Source: an uncultured Rhodoferax sp.
GTDB taxonomy: Bacteria > Pseudomonadota > Gammaproteobacteria > Burkholderiales > Burkholderiaceae_C
Direction: 5' to 3'
DNA: 64,000 nucleotides
Assembly (NCBI RefSeq): GCF_946221635.1
Contig: NZ_CAMIHB010000002.1
Location: forward strand, 1-64,000
The notes under the pieces were generated by a model, which worked only from the letters and a program-made list of their open reading frames with translations, was not told where the DNA came from and searched no databases. Below, one piece after another: positions 34,398 through 42,177 of this stretch. Every line of letters begins with the position of its first letter. Within the stretch, counting starts at the first letter, position 1. The translations under genes were made by a program, and so were the position numbers.

Positions 34398-35345
34398 ATG
34401 CTCGATATCCTGGCCATCACCGGCCCCATCTACCTTTGCATTGCCGCCGGCTACCTTGCCACCCGCATGGGCGTGTTCAGCAAACCGGACCTGCGAGTGT
34501 TCGGCAAATTTGTCCTCAACTTCGCCTTGCCTGCGCTGCTCTTCAATGCCATCGCGCAGCGCCCGCTGCGCGATGTGATGCACGTGGACTACCTGCTGGC
34601 CTATGGCATCGGCTCCCTGACCGTGCTGGCCGGTGGCTACTTGTGGGCCCGCTATGTGAACCGCAGTGTGCCCAGCTACCGCGCTTACTTTGCCATGGGC
34701 ATGTCCTGCTCCAACAGCGGCTACATGGGCTACCCCGTGGCGGCCTTGGTGCTGGGGCCCATCGCGGCGGTCGCATTGGCGCTGAACATGGTGTTTGAAA
34801 ACCTCATCAAGCTTCCGCTCCTGCTGACCCTGGCCGAGCAGGGCGAAGGGCGCGAGCGGCGCCATTGCTTGGCCGCGGTGCGGGACACGGTCATGGGCTG
34901 GGTGCGTACGCCCATGCTCATGGTCATTCCGCTGGCACTGCTGGTCTCCGTCATGGGCTGGGCCTTGCCCGGCCCGCTGGCACGCACCATCACCCTGTTT
35001 GCCCAGGTCACCACCGGCTTGGCGCTGTTCGTCATCGGTGGCGCGCTGGTGGGCCTGCAGCTCAAGGGCATGCGCCGTCTGGTGGCGCAGATCGCGTTGG
35101 GCAAGCTGCTGTTGCACCCGCTGTGCGTGTTTCTGGCATTTACCTTCCTGGTGCCCATTGCGGACGCGCAGTTGCGCACGGCCGCCTTGCTGTTTTCGGC
35201 CATGCCCATGCTGGGCATCTACCCCATCCTGGCGCTCAAGCACGGGCATGAGGAGGTCAGCGCCGCCGCGCTGCTGGCCACCACCGTGGGGTCCTTTTTC
35301 TCGCTCAACGCGCTGCTGTGGTTGGTGAAGCACTACCCCGTCTGA
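34398..35345 (+). CDS. AEC-family (auxin efflux carrier type) transporter
   Basis: 315 aa, ten hydrophobic helices. The N-terminus ITGPIYLCIAAGYLATRMGV and GKFVLNFALPALLFNAIAQR, with MSCSNSGYMGYPVAALVLG at the crossover helix, are typical of AEC carriers, which move organic or amino acids across the inner membrane. It follows the dehydrogenase by 41 bases. The position between a Bug receptor and the protocatechuate cluster suggests a carboxylate substrate. Confidence 0.87.
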   Translation: MLDILAITGPIYLCIAAGYLATRMGVFSKPDLRVFGKFVLNFALPALLFNAIAQRPLRDVMHVDYLLAYGIGSLTVLAGGYLWARYVNRSVPSYRAYFAMGMSCSNSGYMGYPVAALVLGPIAAVALALNMVFENLIKLPLLLTLAEQGEGRERRHCLAAVRDTVMGWVRTPMLMVIPLALLVSVMGWALPGPLARTITLFAQVTTGLALFVIGGALVGLQLKGMRRLVAQIALGKLLLHPLCVFLAFTFLVPIADAQLRTAALLFSAMPMLGIYPILALKHGHEEVSAAALLATTVGSFFSLNALLWLVKHYPV

Positions 35346-35352
35346 GTGCGGA

Positions 35353-35856
35353 CTAACGCACGCCTGCCAGGCCCTCACCGCCAACGGCTCGGGTGACCGG
35401 ACAGTTCACCACGATATCGGTGAGCTCCAGTGCAAGCTCCCCCGCTTCTTCCGCCGCCAGCAGCGCTTCTTCGGACTTCAGTTCCCGGGGGACATGCGGT
35501 GCACGCCATGTCACCAACACCAGTCGCCACAGTGGGCTGTAGGCCCGGTCGGCATTGCGGGCGCCCACGGGACGTGGTGCGGACTGGAAGATGCTGATCT
35601 GTTCCCCCGCCGGAAATTTGTAGACCCGCTCCAGCACGGAGCGCGGTGCGCCTATGGCATCCCGCAAGCGGGGGACGTAGTTCACTCCGGCGGCCTGTGC
35701 CATCGCGGCATCGGAGATGTCGGTGGTGATGTACTCGACCTGTCGGCCCTCCACCCAGGCGCGGTTGAGCGGCAGCACGGTCTCCGTGCGTGAGATGCCG
35801 AGGTTCGCGCAGCCCGAAAGCAGGACCAGCAACAGTGAACAAGCCCAGTGTTTCAT
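35353..35856 (-). CDS. Putative lipoprotein of unknown function
   Basis: 167 aa. The signal peptide MKHWACSLLLVLLSGCANLG contains the lipobox LLSGC, so acylation at Cys16 is expected. The mature domain (about 25-165) is not one I recognise; it includes YVPRLRDAIGAPRSVLERVY and YSPLWRLVLVTW. It is convergent with the AEC gene (stops seven bases apart) and follows the Bug receptor gene on the minus strand. Confidence 0.78.
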   Translation of the reverse strand: MKHWACSLLLVLLSGCANLGISRTETVLPLNRAWVEGRQVEYITTDISDAAMAQAAGVNYVPRLRDAIGAPRSVLERVYKFPAGEQISIFQSAPRPVGARNADRAYSPLWRLVLVTWRAPHVPRELKSEEALLAAEEAGELALELTDIVVNCPVTRAVGGEGLAGVR

Positions 35857-35877
35857 TGCCCCATTCTAGGTACGGGC

Positions 35878-36876
35878 TCAATCCGCCTTGACCCGCCCCC
35901 CGCTGATCACCGGCTTCCACCGCGCAATTTCGGTGGCAATCAGCTTGCCGAAGTTGGCCGGGGTGTCCGGCGTGGCGATCGCGCCCTCGGTGTTGAGCCG
36001 GGTTTTGAGTTCGGGGCTGTTCAGGGCCAGGTTGATCTGGGTGTTGAGCTTGGCCACGATGTCGGGCGGTGTGCCGGCCGGGGCCACCACGCCATACCAC
36101 TGGTCGGCCTCGAAACCGGGGTAGCCGGTCTCAGCCACCGTGGGCAGGTCGGGCAGGGCGTCCAGGCGCTTGGGGCTGGAGACGGCCAGGGCACGCAACT
36201 GGCCGGCCTTGACCTGGTTGATGACGGCGGGCGCGCCGGTGAACAGCACCTGGATTTGCCCGCCCACCAGGTCCGTTACCGCCGGCGCCGTGCCGCGGTA
36301 AGGGATGTGCAGCAGCGAGCTGCCGGTTTGCAGCTTGAAGTACTCGGTGGCCAGGTTGGCCGCACTGCCGTTGCCACCCGATCCATAGTTGAGCTGGCCG
36401 GGTTTGGCCTTGGCCAGGGCCACCAGCTCCTTCACACTCTTGGCCGGGACGCTGGGGTGCACCACCAGCACATTGGGCACACGCGCCACCCAGGCCACGG
36501 GCGCGAAACTCTTCACCGGGTCATACGGCAGGGCAGGGTAGAGCGAGGGGTTGACCGCCAGCGTGCCGATATGGCCCATGAGCAGGGTGTAACCATCGGC
36601 CGGGGCCTTGGCCACCTTGTCGGCGCCAATCGACCCGCCCGCGCCGGGCACGTTGTCGATCACCACAGGCTGCCCCCAGGCTTCGTTGAGTTTCTGGCCG
36701 ATGGCGCGCGCCAGGATGTCGGTGGAGCCGCCGGGCGTGAAGGGCACCACCAGGCGGATGGCCTTGGCGGGGTAGGTCGCTGCGCCCTGCGCATGGGCAG
36801 TTTGTGGATAAAAAATGCCGCTAGCCCCCGCCAATAGTGCGCAAGCAGCTATCAATTTGTGAGTGATTCCCGCCAT
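35878..36876 (-). CDS. Bug-family (TctC) periplasmic receptor with repeat-derived signal peptide
   Basis: 332 aa. Mature part starts ATYPAKAIRLVVPFTPGGST, with VVIDNVPGAGGSIGADKVAK, diagnostic of Bug receptors. The signal peptide MAGITHKLIAACALLAGASG is coded by dispersed repeat copy D (36808-36867) yet still has a positive n-region, hydrophobic core and an AHA cleavage site. The gene follows the LysR regulator (105-base gap) on the same strand and is divergent from the protocatechuate operon, so an aromatic-acid ligand such as protocatechuate is a fair guess. Confidence 0.9.
   Translation of the reverse strand: MAGITHKLIAACALLAGASGIFYPQTAHAQGAATYPAKAIRLVVPFTPGGSTDILARAIGQKLNEAWGQPVVIDNVPGAGGSIGADKVAKAPADGYTLLMGHIGTLAVNPSLYPALPYDPVKSFAPVAWVARVPNVLVVHPSVPAKSVKELVALAKAKPGQLNYGSGGNGSAANLATEYFKLQTGSSLLHIPYRGTAPAVTDLVGGQIQVLFTGAPAVINQVKAGQLRALAVSSPKRLDALPDLPTVAETGYPGFEADQWYGVVAPAGTPPDIVAKLNTQINLALNSPELKTRLNTEGAIATPDTPANFGKLIATEIARWKPVISGGRVKAD
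36808..36867 (+). repeat. Dispersed repeat, copy D, coding the Bug signal peptide
   Basis: aaaaaatgccgctagccccc, then agtgcgcaagcagctatca and ending atttgtgag. This is the best-preserved copy. On the minus strand it translates as about residues 4-22 of the Bug receptor (THKLIAACALLAGASGIFYP). Confidence 0.85.
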
Positions 36877-36981
36877 GAAACTGTCTCCGTCCTGGTTGTT
36901 GTAGCTGCCAGTGTGCGGGCGGGGCCGGGCGCGGGCAAGTGCGCCCCGGCATAGCAGCTATGCCGCAAGATGGGGCTGGGC

Positions 36982-37896
36982 CTAGCGGTGGATGGCCTTG
37001 AGCACCACCTGGCTCACCACGTCCATGGCCTTGCGCTGGGTCTGCGTGGTAGGCCGGCGGGAGGACCACACCAGCATCAGCTGGCTCATGATGCGCGGGC
37101 TGTGGATGGACTGCACCGTGAAGGTGTCGGGGTTGTCGAAATTGCTCAGCGTGTAGCCGGGCAGCACGGCGTGGCCCATGCCTTCCTTGACCAGGTTCAG
37201 GATGGCGTTGAGGCCGTCCACCTCCAGCATGATTTCCGGGCGACGGCCTATCGCCATCATCTCGCCCTCGATCAGGATGCGGAAGGCATTGGGCCGGCTC
37301 GGGAGGATGAGCGGCAGCTCCGCCACATCCTTGAGGCTGATGGCTGGCGCCGGGCTGCTGTCGTGGGGGCCACCGGACTGCGGGTTGTGCGAGATGAGCG
37401 ACAACTCGTCCTCGTCCAGCGTGCTCATCTCCAGCTCGCTGCTTTGGCCGGGGTTGTAGAGTACGGCCATGTCCAGGTTGCCCAGGCGCAGGCCTTCGTG
37501 CATTTGCACCGAAAACCCCTCGGTCAGCGTGAGCTGCGCCTGCGGCAGGTGTTCGCGGAAGGCCAGCACCAGCGGCACGGTGATGAGTTTGGACAGGCTG
37601 GGCGGCAGGCCGATGGAGACGCGCCCGGCCAGCGCGCCGCGCGCCGCGCCCAGCTCCTCGCGCGTGAGCTGCACCTGGTGCAGGATGCCGCGGCCGTGTT
37701 CCAGCAGCAGCTTGCCGGCCTCGGTGGGTACGGCGCCGCGGCCGTTGCGGGTCAGCAGGTTCTGCCGCAGTTCCACCTCCAGCAGGCGGATCTGCCGACT
37801 CAGCGCCGGTTGGGCCACATCCAGGGAGATGGAGGCACGGGTGAAGCTGCCCATTTCGGCCACGCGCACAAAGTATTCAAGCTGTTTGAGGTCCAC
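36982..37896 (-). CDS. LysR-type regulator, probable controller of the protocatechuate operon
   Basis: 304 aa from GTG 37896 (DLKQLEYFVRVAEMGSFTRA), with ggag eight bases upstream; an in-frame ATG at 37923 adds nine residues. Winged helix-turn-helix at about 1-60 (ISLDVAQPALSRQIRLLE), effector-binding domain after 90. It is divergent from the ModA-like/ligJ operon with a 122-base gap, the usual arrangement for a LysR activator of aromatic catabolism. The inducer is probably a pathway intermediate; this is inferred from position only. Confidence 0.88.
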   Translation of the reverse strand: MDLKQLEYFVRVAEMGSFTRASISLDVAQPALSRQIRLLEVELRQNLLTRNGRGAVPTEAGKLLLEHGRGILHQVQLTREELGAARGALAGRVSIGLPPSLSKLITVPLVLAFREHLPQAQLTLTEGFSVQMHEGLRLGNLDMAVLYNPGQSSELEMSTLDEDELSLISHNPQSGGPHDSSPAPAISLKDVAELPLILPSRPNAFRILIEGEMMAIGRRPEIMLEVDGLNAILNLVKEGMGHAVLPGYTLSNFDNPDTFTVQSIHSPRIMSQLMLVWSSRRPTTQTQRKAMDVVSQVVLKAIHR

Positions 37897-37946
37897 GGGC
37901 TGGCTCCAGATAGGGATTCGCATCGGCGAATAGCTGCAGCTGAATT

Positions 37947-38002
37947 ATGCCAATTTGAGATAGCTGCTAGTGCCACCCTCCGCTTATCAAATAGCGGTGC
38001 GC
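37947..38002 (-). repeat. Divergent dispersed repeat, copy I, in the regulator/operon gap
   Basis: ccaatttgagatagctgcta, then gtgccaccctccgctt and atcaaatagcgg. The left half matches the reverse complement of copy D; the right half has drifted. It occupies about half of the divergent control region of the protocatechuate operon, so it overlaps where LysR sites are expected. Confidence 0.45.
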
Positions 38003-38018
38003 TGACCAGAATACGAGC

Positions 38019-38726
38019 ATGCCAACATCTCCTTCCACCCCGCCCGTGGCCCTGAAGTGCATCTCCTCCATGGCCACGCGCCTGCTGCTCAATGCGCTGG
38101 CCGCCGATTTCACGGCCCAGACCGGCCAGGCCGTGGCCATCGAGTCCGTGGGCGGCGTGGACGCGGCCAAGCGCGTGCAGGCCGGCGAGGTGTTTGACGC
38201 CGTGTTTCTCGCGTCCGACGCGATCGACAAGCTGATCGCCGCCGGCCATCTGCAAGGCCGTCGCGTGGACCTGGTGCATTCCGGCGTGGCCGTGGCCGTG
38301 CCGGCCGGTGCGCCGCAACCTGATCTGTCCTCTGAAGACGCGGTGCGCGCCGCCGTGCTGGCCGCGCCCACGCTGGGTTATTCCACCGGCCCCAGCGGCG
38401 TGGCCCTGGTCAAGCTGTTCGAGCGCTGGGGCATTGCCGAATCCGTGCAAAGCCGCATCGTGCAGGCGCCGCCCGGCGTGCCGGTGGGCGCGCTGGTGGC
38501 GCGCGGCGAGGTGGCGCTGGGCTTCCAGCAGCTCAGTGAACTCATCCATGTGGAGGGCATCGCCATCGTCGGTCCGCTGCCCCCCGCCATCCAGATCACC
38601 ACTACCTTCTCGGCCGGTGTGGGCAGCCAGTCCACCCAGGCCGAGGCCGTGCGCGCGCTGCTGGCCTTCATGGCCTCGCCCCAGGCCGCGGCCGCCAAGC
38701 AGCGCGAGGGCATGCAGCCCGCCTAG
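38019..38726 (+). CDS. Cytoplasmic ModA-like (type II periplasmic binding fold) protein
   Basis: 235 aa. It matches the ModA/substrate-binding domain family: LKCISSMATRLLLNALAADF, GEVFDAVFLASDAIDKL and LGYSTGPSGVALVKLFERW. The N-terminus MPTSPSTPPVALK has no signal peptide, so it should stay in the cytoplasm, unlike a transport receptor. It is the first gene of the protocatechuate 4,5-cleavage operon, 41 bases before ligJ. No molybdate permease or ATPase genes are nearby. It may bind or isomerise a pathway dicarboxylate; this is inference. Confidence 0.85.
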   Translation: MPTSPSTPPVALKCISSMATRLLLNALAADFTAQTGQAVAIESVGGVDAAKRVQAGEVFDAVFLASDAIDKLIAAGHLQGRRVDLVHSGVAVAVPAGAPQPDLSSEDAVRAAVLAAPTLGYSTGPSGVALVKLFERWGIAESVQSRIVQAPPGVPVGALVARGEVALGFQQLSELIHVEGIAIVGPLPPAIQITTTFSAGVGSQSTQAEAVRALLAFMASPQAAAAKQREGMQPA

Positions 38727-38767
38727 CCCCTTTCCATCGATCTAAAAAAGAACCCCAGGAGACACCC

Positions 38768-39808
38768 GTGAAGAAGCCCATGATCATTGACTGCCACGGC
38801 CACTACACCACCGCGCCCAAGGCACTGGAGAACTGGCGCAACGCCCAGATCGCCAACCTCAATACGCCCGAGCTGGGCCCCAAGGTGGCCGACCTCAAGA
38901 TCAGCGACGACGAGCTGATCGAGACCATTGAGCAGAACCAACTGCGCTTGATGAAGGAGCGCGGCTCCGACCTCACCATCTTCAGCCCGCGTGCCAGCTT
39001 CATGGCCCACCACATTGGCGACTTCAACACCAGCGCCACCTGGGCCGCCATCTGCAACGAGCTGTGCTACCGCGTGAGCCAGCTCTTCCCCGACAACTTC
39101 ATCCCCGCCGCCATGCTGCCGCAAAGCCCCGGCGTGGACCCGGCCACCTGCATCCCCGAACTCGTGAAGTGTGTGGAGCAGTACGGCAACGTGGGCATCA
39201 ACCTCAACCCTGACCCCAGCGGCGGCCACTGGAATTCGCCCCCGCTGTCGGACAAGCACTGGTTCCCCATCTACGAGAAGATGGTGGAGTACGACATCCC
39301 CGCGATGATCCACGTCAGCACCAGCTGCAACGCCTGCTTCCACACCACGGGCGCCCACTACCTGAACGCCGACACCACGGCCTTCATGCAGTGCCTGACC
39401 AGCGACCTGTTCAAGCAGTTCCCCACGCTCAAGTTCCTCATCCCCCATGGCGGCGGCGCCGTGCCTTACCACTGGGGCCGTTTCCGTGGCCTGGCGCAGG
39501 AGCTCAAAAAACCGCTGCTGGAAGAGCATCTGCTCAACAACATCTACTTCGACACCTGCGTCTACCACCAGCCGGGCATTGATTTGCTCAATACCGTGAT
39601 CCCGGTCAAAAACGTGTTGTTCGCGTCCGAGATGATTGGCGCGGTGCGGGGCATTGATCCGCAGACCGGTAATTACTACGACGACACGAAGCGCTATATC
39701 GAGGCGTCGAAGATTTTGAGCAACGAAGACCGCTTCCAGATCTACGAAGGCAACGCGCGCCGCGTGTTTCCGCGGCTGGACGCGGCTTTGAAGGCCAAGG
39801 GTCGCTAG
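38768..39808 (+). CDS. ligJ: 4-oxalomesaconate hydratase
   Basis: 346 aa amidohydrolase-fold hydratase (also pmdE). GTG start 38768 with aggaga seven bases upstream. Metal ligands are visible in IIDCHGHYTT, the strand PAMIHVSTS, LIPHGGGAVPYH and the late Asp region FASEMIGAVRGIDPQTG. It hydrates the 4-oxalomesaconate-derived intermediate to 4-carboxy-4-hydroxy-2-oxoadipate. Position before ligK fits the pathway. The downstream gap of 291 bases contains the two structured elements described separately. Confidence 0.92.
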   Translation: MKKPMIIDCHGHYTTAPKALENWRNAQIANLNTPELGPKVADLKISDDELIETIEQNQLRLMKERGSDLTIFSPRASFMAHHIGDFNTSATWAAICNELCYRVSQLFPDNFIPAAMLPQSPGVDPATCIPELVKCVEQYGNVGINLNPDPSGGHWNSPPLSDKHWFPIYEKMVEYDIPAMIHVSTSCNACFHTTGAHYLNADTTAFMQCLTSDLFKQFPTLKFLIPHGGGAVPYHWGRFRGLAQELKKPLLEEHLLNNIYFDTCVYHQPGIDLLNTVIPVKNVLFASEMIGAVRGIDPQTGNYYDDTKRYIEASKILSNEDRFQIYEGNARRVFPRLDAALKAKGR

Positions 39809-39823
39809 GTTTGTTTTGTGGGG

Positions 39824-39915
39824 GGATCGGGGTGGCCATGCGTTTTGCTGCGTGTCCCCCGCCCGCTTTGCGGGCTCCTCCTTTACCTCCGCAAAACGCA
39901 TAGCCACCCCGATCC
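39824..39915 (+). repeat. Structured palindromic element, module 1
   Basis: Arms 39824-39848 (ggatcggggtggccatgcg...) and 39891-39915 are complementary in 24 of 25 positions. They enclose a 33-nt core at 39854-39886 (gtcccccgcccgctttgcgg, then gctcctcctttac) with its own hairpin gcccgc-ttt-gcgggc. The same core recurs inverted in module 2. Together they occupy most of the ligJ-ligK gap, which otherwise holds no gene. Confidence 0.85.
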
Positions 39916-39960
39916 TTGCCAACGTGCTTGGAGTGCGATGAACAGATAGATACCTTCGCA

Positions 39961-40056
39961 GCGGTGGAGTAGGGGTGAGTGCCGCAGCGAAGTAAAGGAG
40001 GAGCCCGCTTAGCGGGCGGGGGACATGAGCGGAGGCACTCTCCCCTGATCCGCCGC
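39961..40056 (-). repeat. Structured palindromic element, module 2 (inverted)
   Basis: The core at 39992-40024 is the reverse complement of the module 1 core with 31 of 33 identities; the two differences fall in the hairpin loop (ttt versus taa). Flanking arms 39961-39988 and 40029-40056 pair in 22 of 28 positions but are unrelated in sequence to the module 1 arms. In plus orientation the core reads gtaaaggaggagcccgc, a ggag box ahead of a hairpin as in REP elements. Confidence 0.85.
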
Positions 40057-40099
40057 GGGCTCAGAAGAAGCAGGGCCCAGAAAGATTTAGGAGAAACAA

Positions 40100-40783
40100 A
40101 TGTACGAACTAGGCGTTGTCTATAGAAACATCCAGCGCGCGGACCGCGCAGCGGCAGACGGTCTGGCCGCCCTGGGCTCGGCCACCGTGCACGAAGCCAT
40201 GGGCCGTGTCGGCCTGCTCAAGCCCTATATGCGCCCCATCTACCCCGGCCAACAGGTGTCTGGCACCGCCGTCACCGTGCTGCTGCACCCTGGCGACAAC
40301 TGGATGATGCATGTGGTGGCGGAACAGATCCAGCCCGGTGACATCGTGGTGGCGGCCATCACCGCCGAATGCACCGATGGCTACTTTGGCGACCTGCTGG
40401 CCACCAGCTTCCAGGCGCGCGGCGCGCGCGCCCTCATCATCGACGCCGGCGTGCGCGATGTGAAGGAGCTGCAGCGCATGGGCTTCCCGGTGTGGAGCAA
40501 GTGCATCAGCAGCAAGGGCACCATCAAGGCCACCATTGGCTCGGTGAACATTCCCGTGGTCTGCGCGGGCATGCTGGTCACACCCGGTGACGTGATCGTG
40601 GCGGACGACGATGGTGTGGTCTGCGTGCCCGCCGCCCGCGCGGCTGAAACCCTGGCCGCGGCCCAAAAGCGCGAAAGCTTTGAGGGCGAGAAGCGCGAGA
40701 AACTGGCCGCCGGCGTGCTGGGGCTGGACATGTACAAGATGCGCGAGCCCCTGGCCGCCGCAGGCTTGAAGTACATCGATTGA
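40100..40783 (+). CDS. ligK: 4-carboxy-4-hydroxy-2-oxoadipate aldolase / oxaloacetate decarboxylase
   Basis: 227 aa (also pmdF), RraA/HMG-aldolase fold. Signatures are ALGSATVHEAMGRVG, AITAECTDGYFGDLLATSF and ALIIDAGVRDVKELQ, which includes the Mg-binding Asp and catalytic Arg of this family. It cleaves the C9 aldol to pyruvate plus oxaloacetate. An aggag ribosome-binding site precedes ATG 40100. Ten bases before ligI. Confidence 0.94.
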   Translation: MYELGVVYRNIQRADRAAADGLAALGSATVHEAMGRVGLLKPYMRPIYPGQQVSGTAVTVLLHPGDNWMMHVVAEQIQPGDIVVAAITAECTDGYFGDLLATSFQARGARALIIDAGVRDVKELQRMGFPVWSKCISSKGTIKATIGSVNIPVVCAGMLVTPGDVIVADDDGVVCVPAARAAETLAAAQKRESFEGEKREKLAAGVLGLDMYKMREPLAAAGLKYID

Positions 40784-40793
40784 GGAGCCGGCC

Positions 40794-41732
40794 ATGAGCA
40801 AACCCACCTCCGGTGATTTCACCAAGACCGCGGGCTGGCTGGACTGGTACACCGGCCCCGCCAAACCCACCTTCCAACTGCCTGCCGGTGCGGTGGACGC
40901 GCACTGCCATGTGTTCGGCCCCGGTGCCGAGTTCCCCTATGCCCCCGAGCGGAAGTACACACCCTGCGATGCCTCCAAGCACCAGCTCTTCGCCCTGCGC
41001 GACCACCTGGGGTTTGAGAAGAATGTGATCGTGCAGGCCACCTGCCACGGCGCGGACAACCGTGCCATGGTCGATGCGCTCTTGCACAGCAATGGCAAGG
41101 CGCGCGGCGTGGCCACGGTCAAGCGCAGCGTGACGGACCAGGAAATCCAGGCCATGCACGACGCCGGTGTGCGCGGCGTGCGCTTCAACTTCGTCAAGCG
41201 CCTGGTGGACTTCACGCCCAAGGATGAGCTGATGGAAATTGCCGGCCGCATCGCCAATTGGGGCTGGCATGTGGTCATCTACTTCGAGGCAGTGGACCTG
41301 CCGGAGTTGTGGGACTTCTTCACCGCGCTGCCCACGACGGTGGTGGTAGACCACATGGGCCGGCCGGATGTGTCGCTGCCTGTGGACGGGCCGCAGTTCG
41401 CGTTGTTCGAAAGGTTCATGCGCGAACACGGCAATGTATGGAGCAAGGTGAGTTGCCCCGAGCGTTTGAGCGTGAGCGGCCCCAAGGCGCTGAACGGCGA
41501 GCAGAACGCCTACCGCGACGTGATCCCCTTTGCCAAGCGCGTCGTCGAGCAGTTCCCCGACCGCGTGCTCTGGGGCACCGACTGGCCGCACCCCAACCTG
41601 AAGGACCACATGCCCGACGACGGGTTGCTGGTGGACTTTATTCCGCACATCGCCGCCACCGCCGAATTGCAACGCAAGCTGCTGGTGGACAACCCCAACC
41701 GCCTCTATTGGCCTGAAACCCTGAAAGACTGA
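40794..41732 (+). CDS. ligI: 2-pyrone-4,6-dicarboxylate hydrolase
   Basis: 312 aa amidohydrolase (also pmdD). AGAVDAHCHVFGPGAEFPYA is the LigI N-terminal metal/substrate segment; VVVDHMGRPDVSLP and LWGTDWPHPNLKDHMPDDG carry the late His and Asp. It hydrolyses the lactone to 4-oxalomesaconate. ligA begins one base after its stop region. Confidence 0.95.
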   Translation: MSKPTSGDFTKTAGWLDWYTGPAKPTFQLPAGAVDAHCHVFGPGAEFPYAPERKYTPCDASKHQLFALRDHLGFEKNVIVQATCHGADNRAMVDALLHSNGKARGVATVKRSVTDQEIQAMHDAGVRGVRFNFVKRLVDFTPKDELMEIAGRIANWGWHVVIYFEAVDLPELWDFFTALPTTVVVDHMGRPDVSLPVDGPQFALFERFMREHGNVWSKVSCPERLSVSGPKALNGEQNAYRDVIPFAKRVVEQFPDRVLWGTDWPHPNLKDHMPDDGLLVDFIPHIAATAELQRKLLVDNPNRLYWPETLKD

Positions 41733-41733
41733 T

Positions 41734-42177
41734 ATGGCACTCGACAAACCCTACCAGGATATTCCCGGCACCATCATTTTTGATGCCGAGCAAAGCCGCA
41801 AGGGCTACTGGCTCAACCAGTTCTGCATGAGCCTCATGAAGGCGGAGAACCGCGAGCGCTTCAAGGCCGACCAGCGCGCCTACCTCAACGAATGGCCCAT
41901 GAGCGAGGAGCAGCGCCAGGCGGTGATCGACATGGACCTGAACCGCGCCATGCAGCTCGGCGGCAATATCTACTTCCTGGCCAAGATTGGCGCCACCCAT
42001 GGCCGCAGCTTCCAGCAGATGGCCGGCAGCATGACCGGCATGACCGAAGACGAGTACCGCGCCATGATGCTGGCCGGCGGCCGTTCGGCCGAAGGCAACC
42101 GCCACCTGGGCGAAGACGGCGACGCCCAACCCCACCGACAACCCCAAGGCCAAGCTGGCAAGAAAGCGAGTGCCTGA
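41734..42177 (+). CDS. ligA: Protocatechuate 4,5-dioxygenase alpha subunit
   Basis: 147 aa small helical subunit (also pmdA). KPYQDIPGTIIFDAEQSRKG, GYWLNQFCMSLMKAENRERF and ATHGRSFQQMAGSMTGM are family hallmarks. It caps the active site of LigB in the alpha2beta2 enzyme. The C-terminal 20 residues (QPHRQPQGQAGKKASA) are basic and low-complexity. It overlaps ligB by eight bases. Confidence 0.95.
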   Translation: MALDKPYQDIPGTIIFDAEQSRKGYWLNQFCMSLMKAENRERFKADQRAYLNEWPMSEEQRQAVIDMDLNRAMQLGGNIYFLAKIGATHGRSFQQMAGSMTGMTEDEYRAMMLAGGRSAEGNRHLGEDGDAQPHRQPQGQAGKKASA

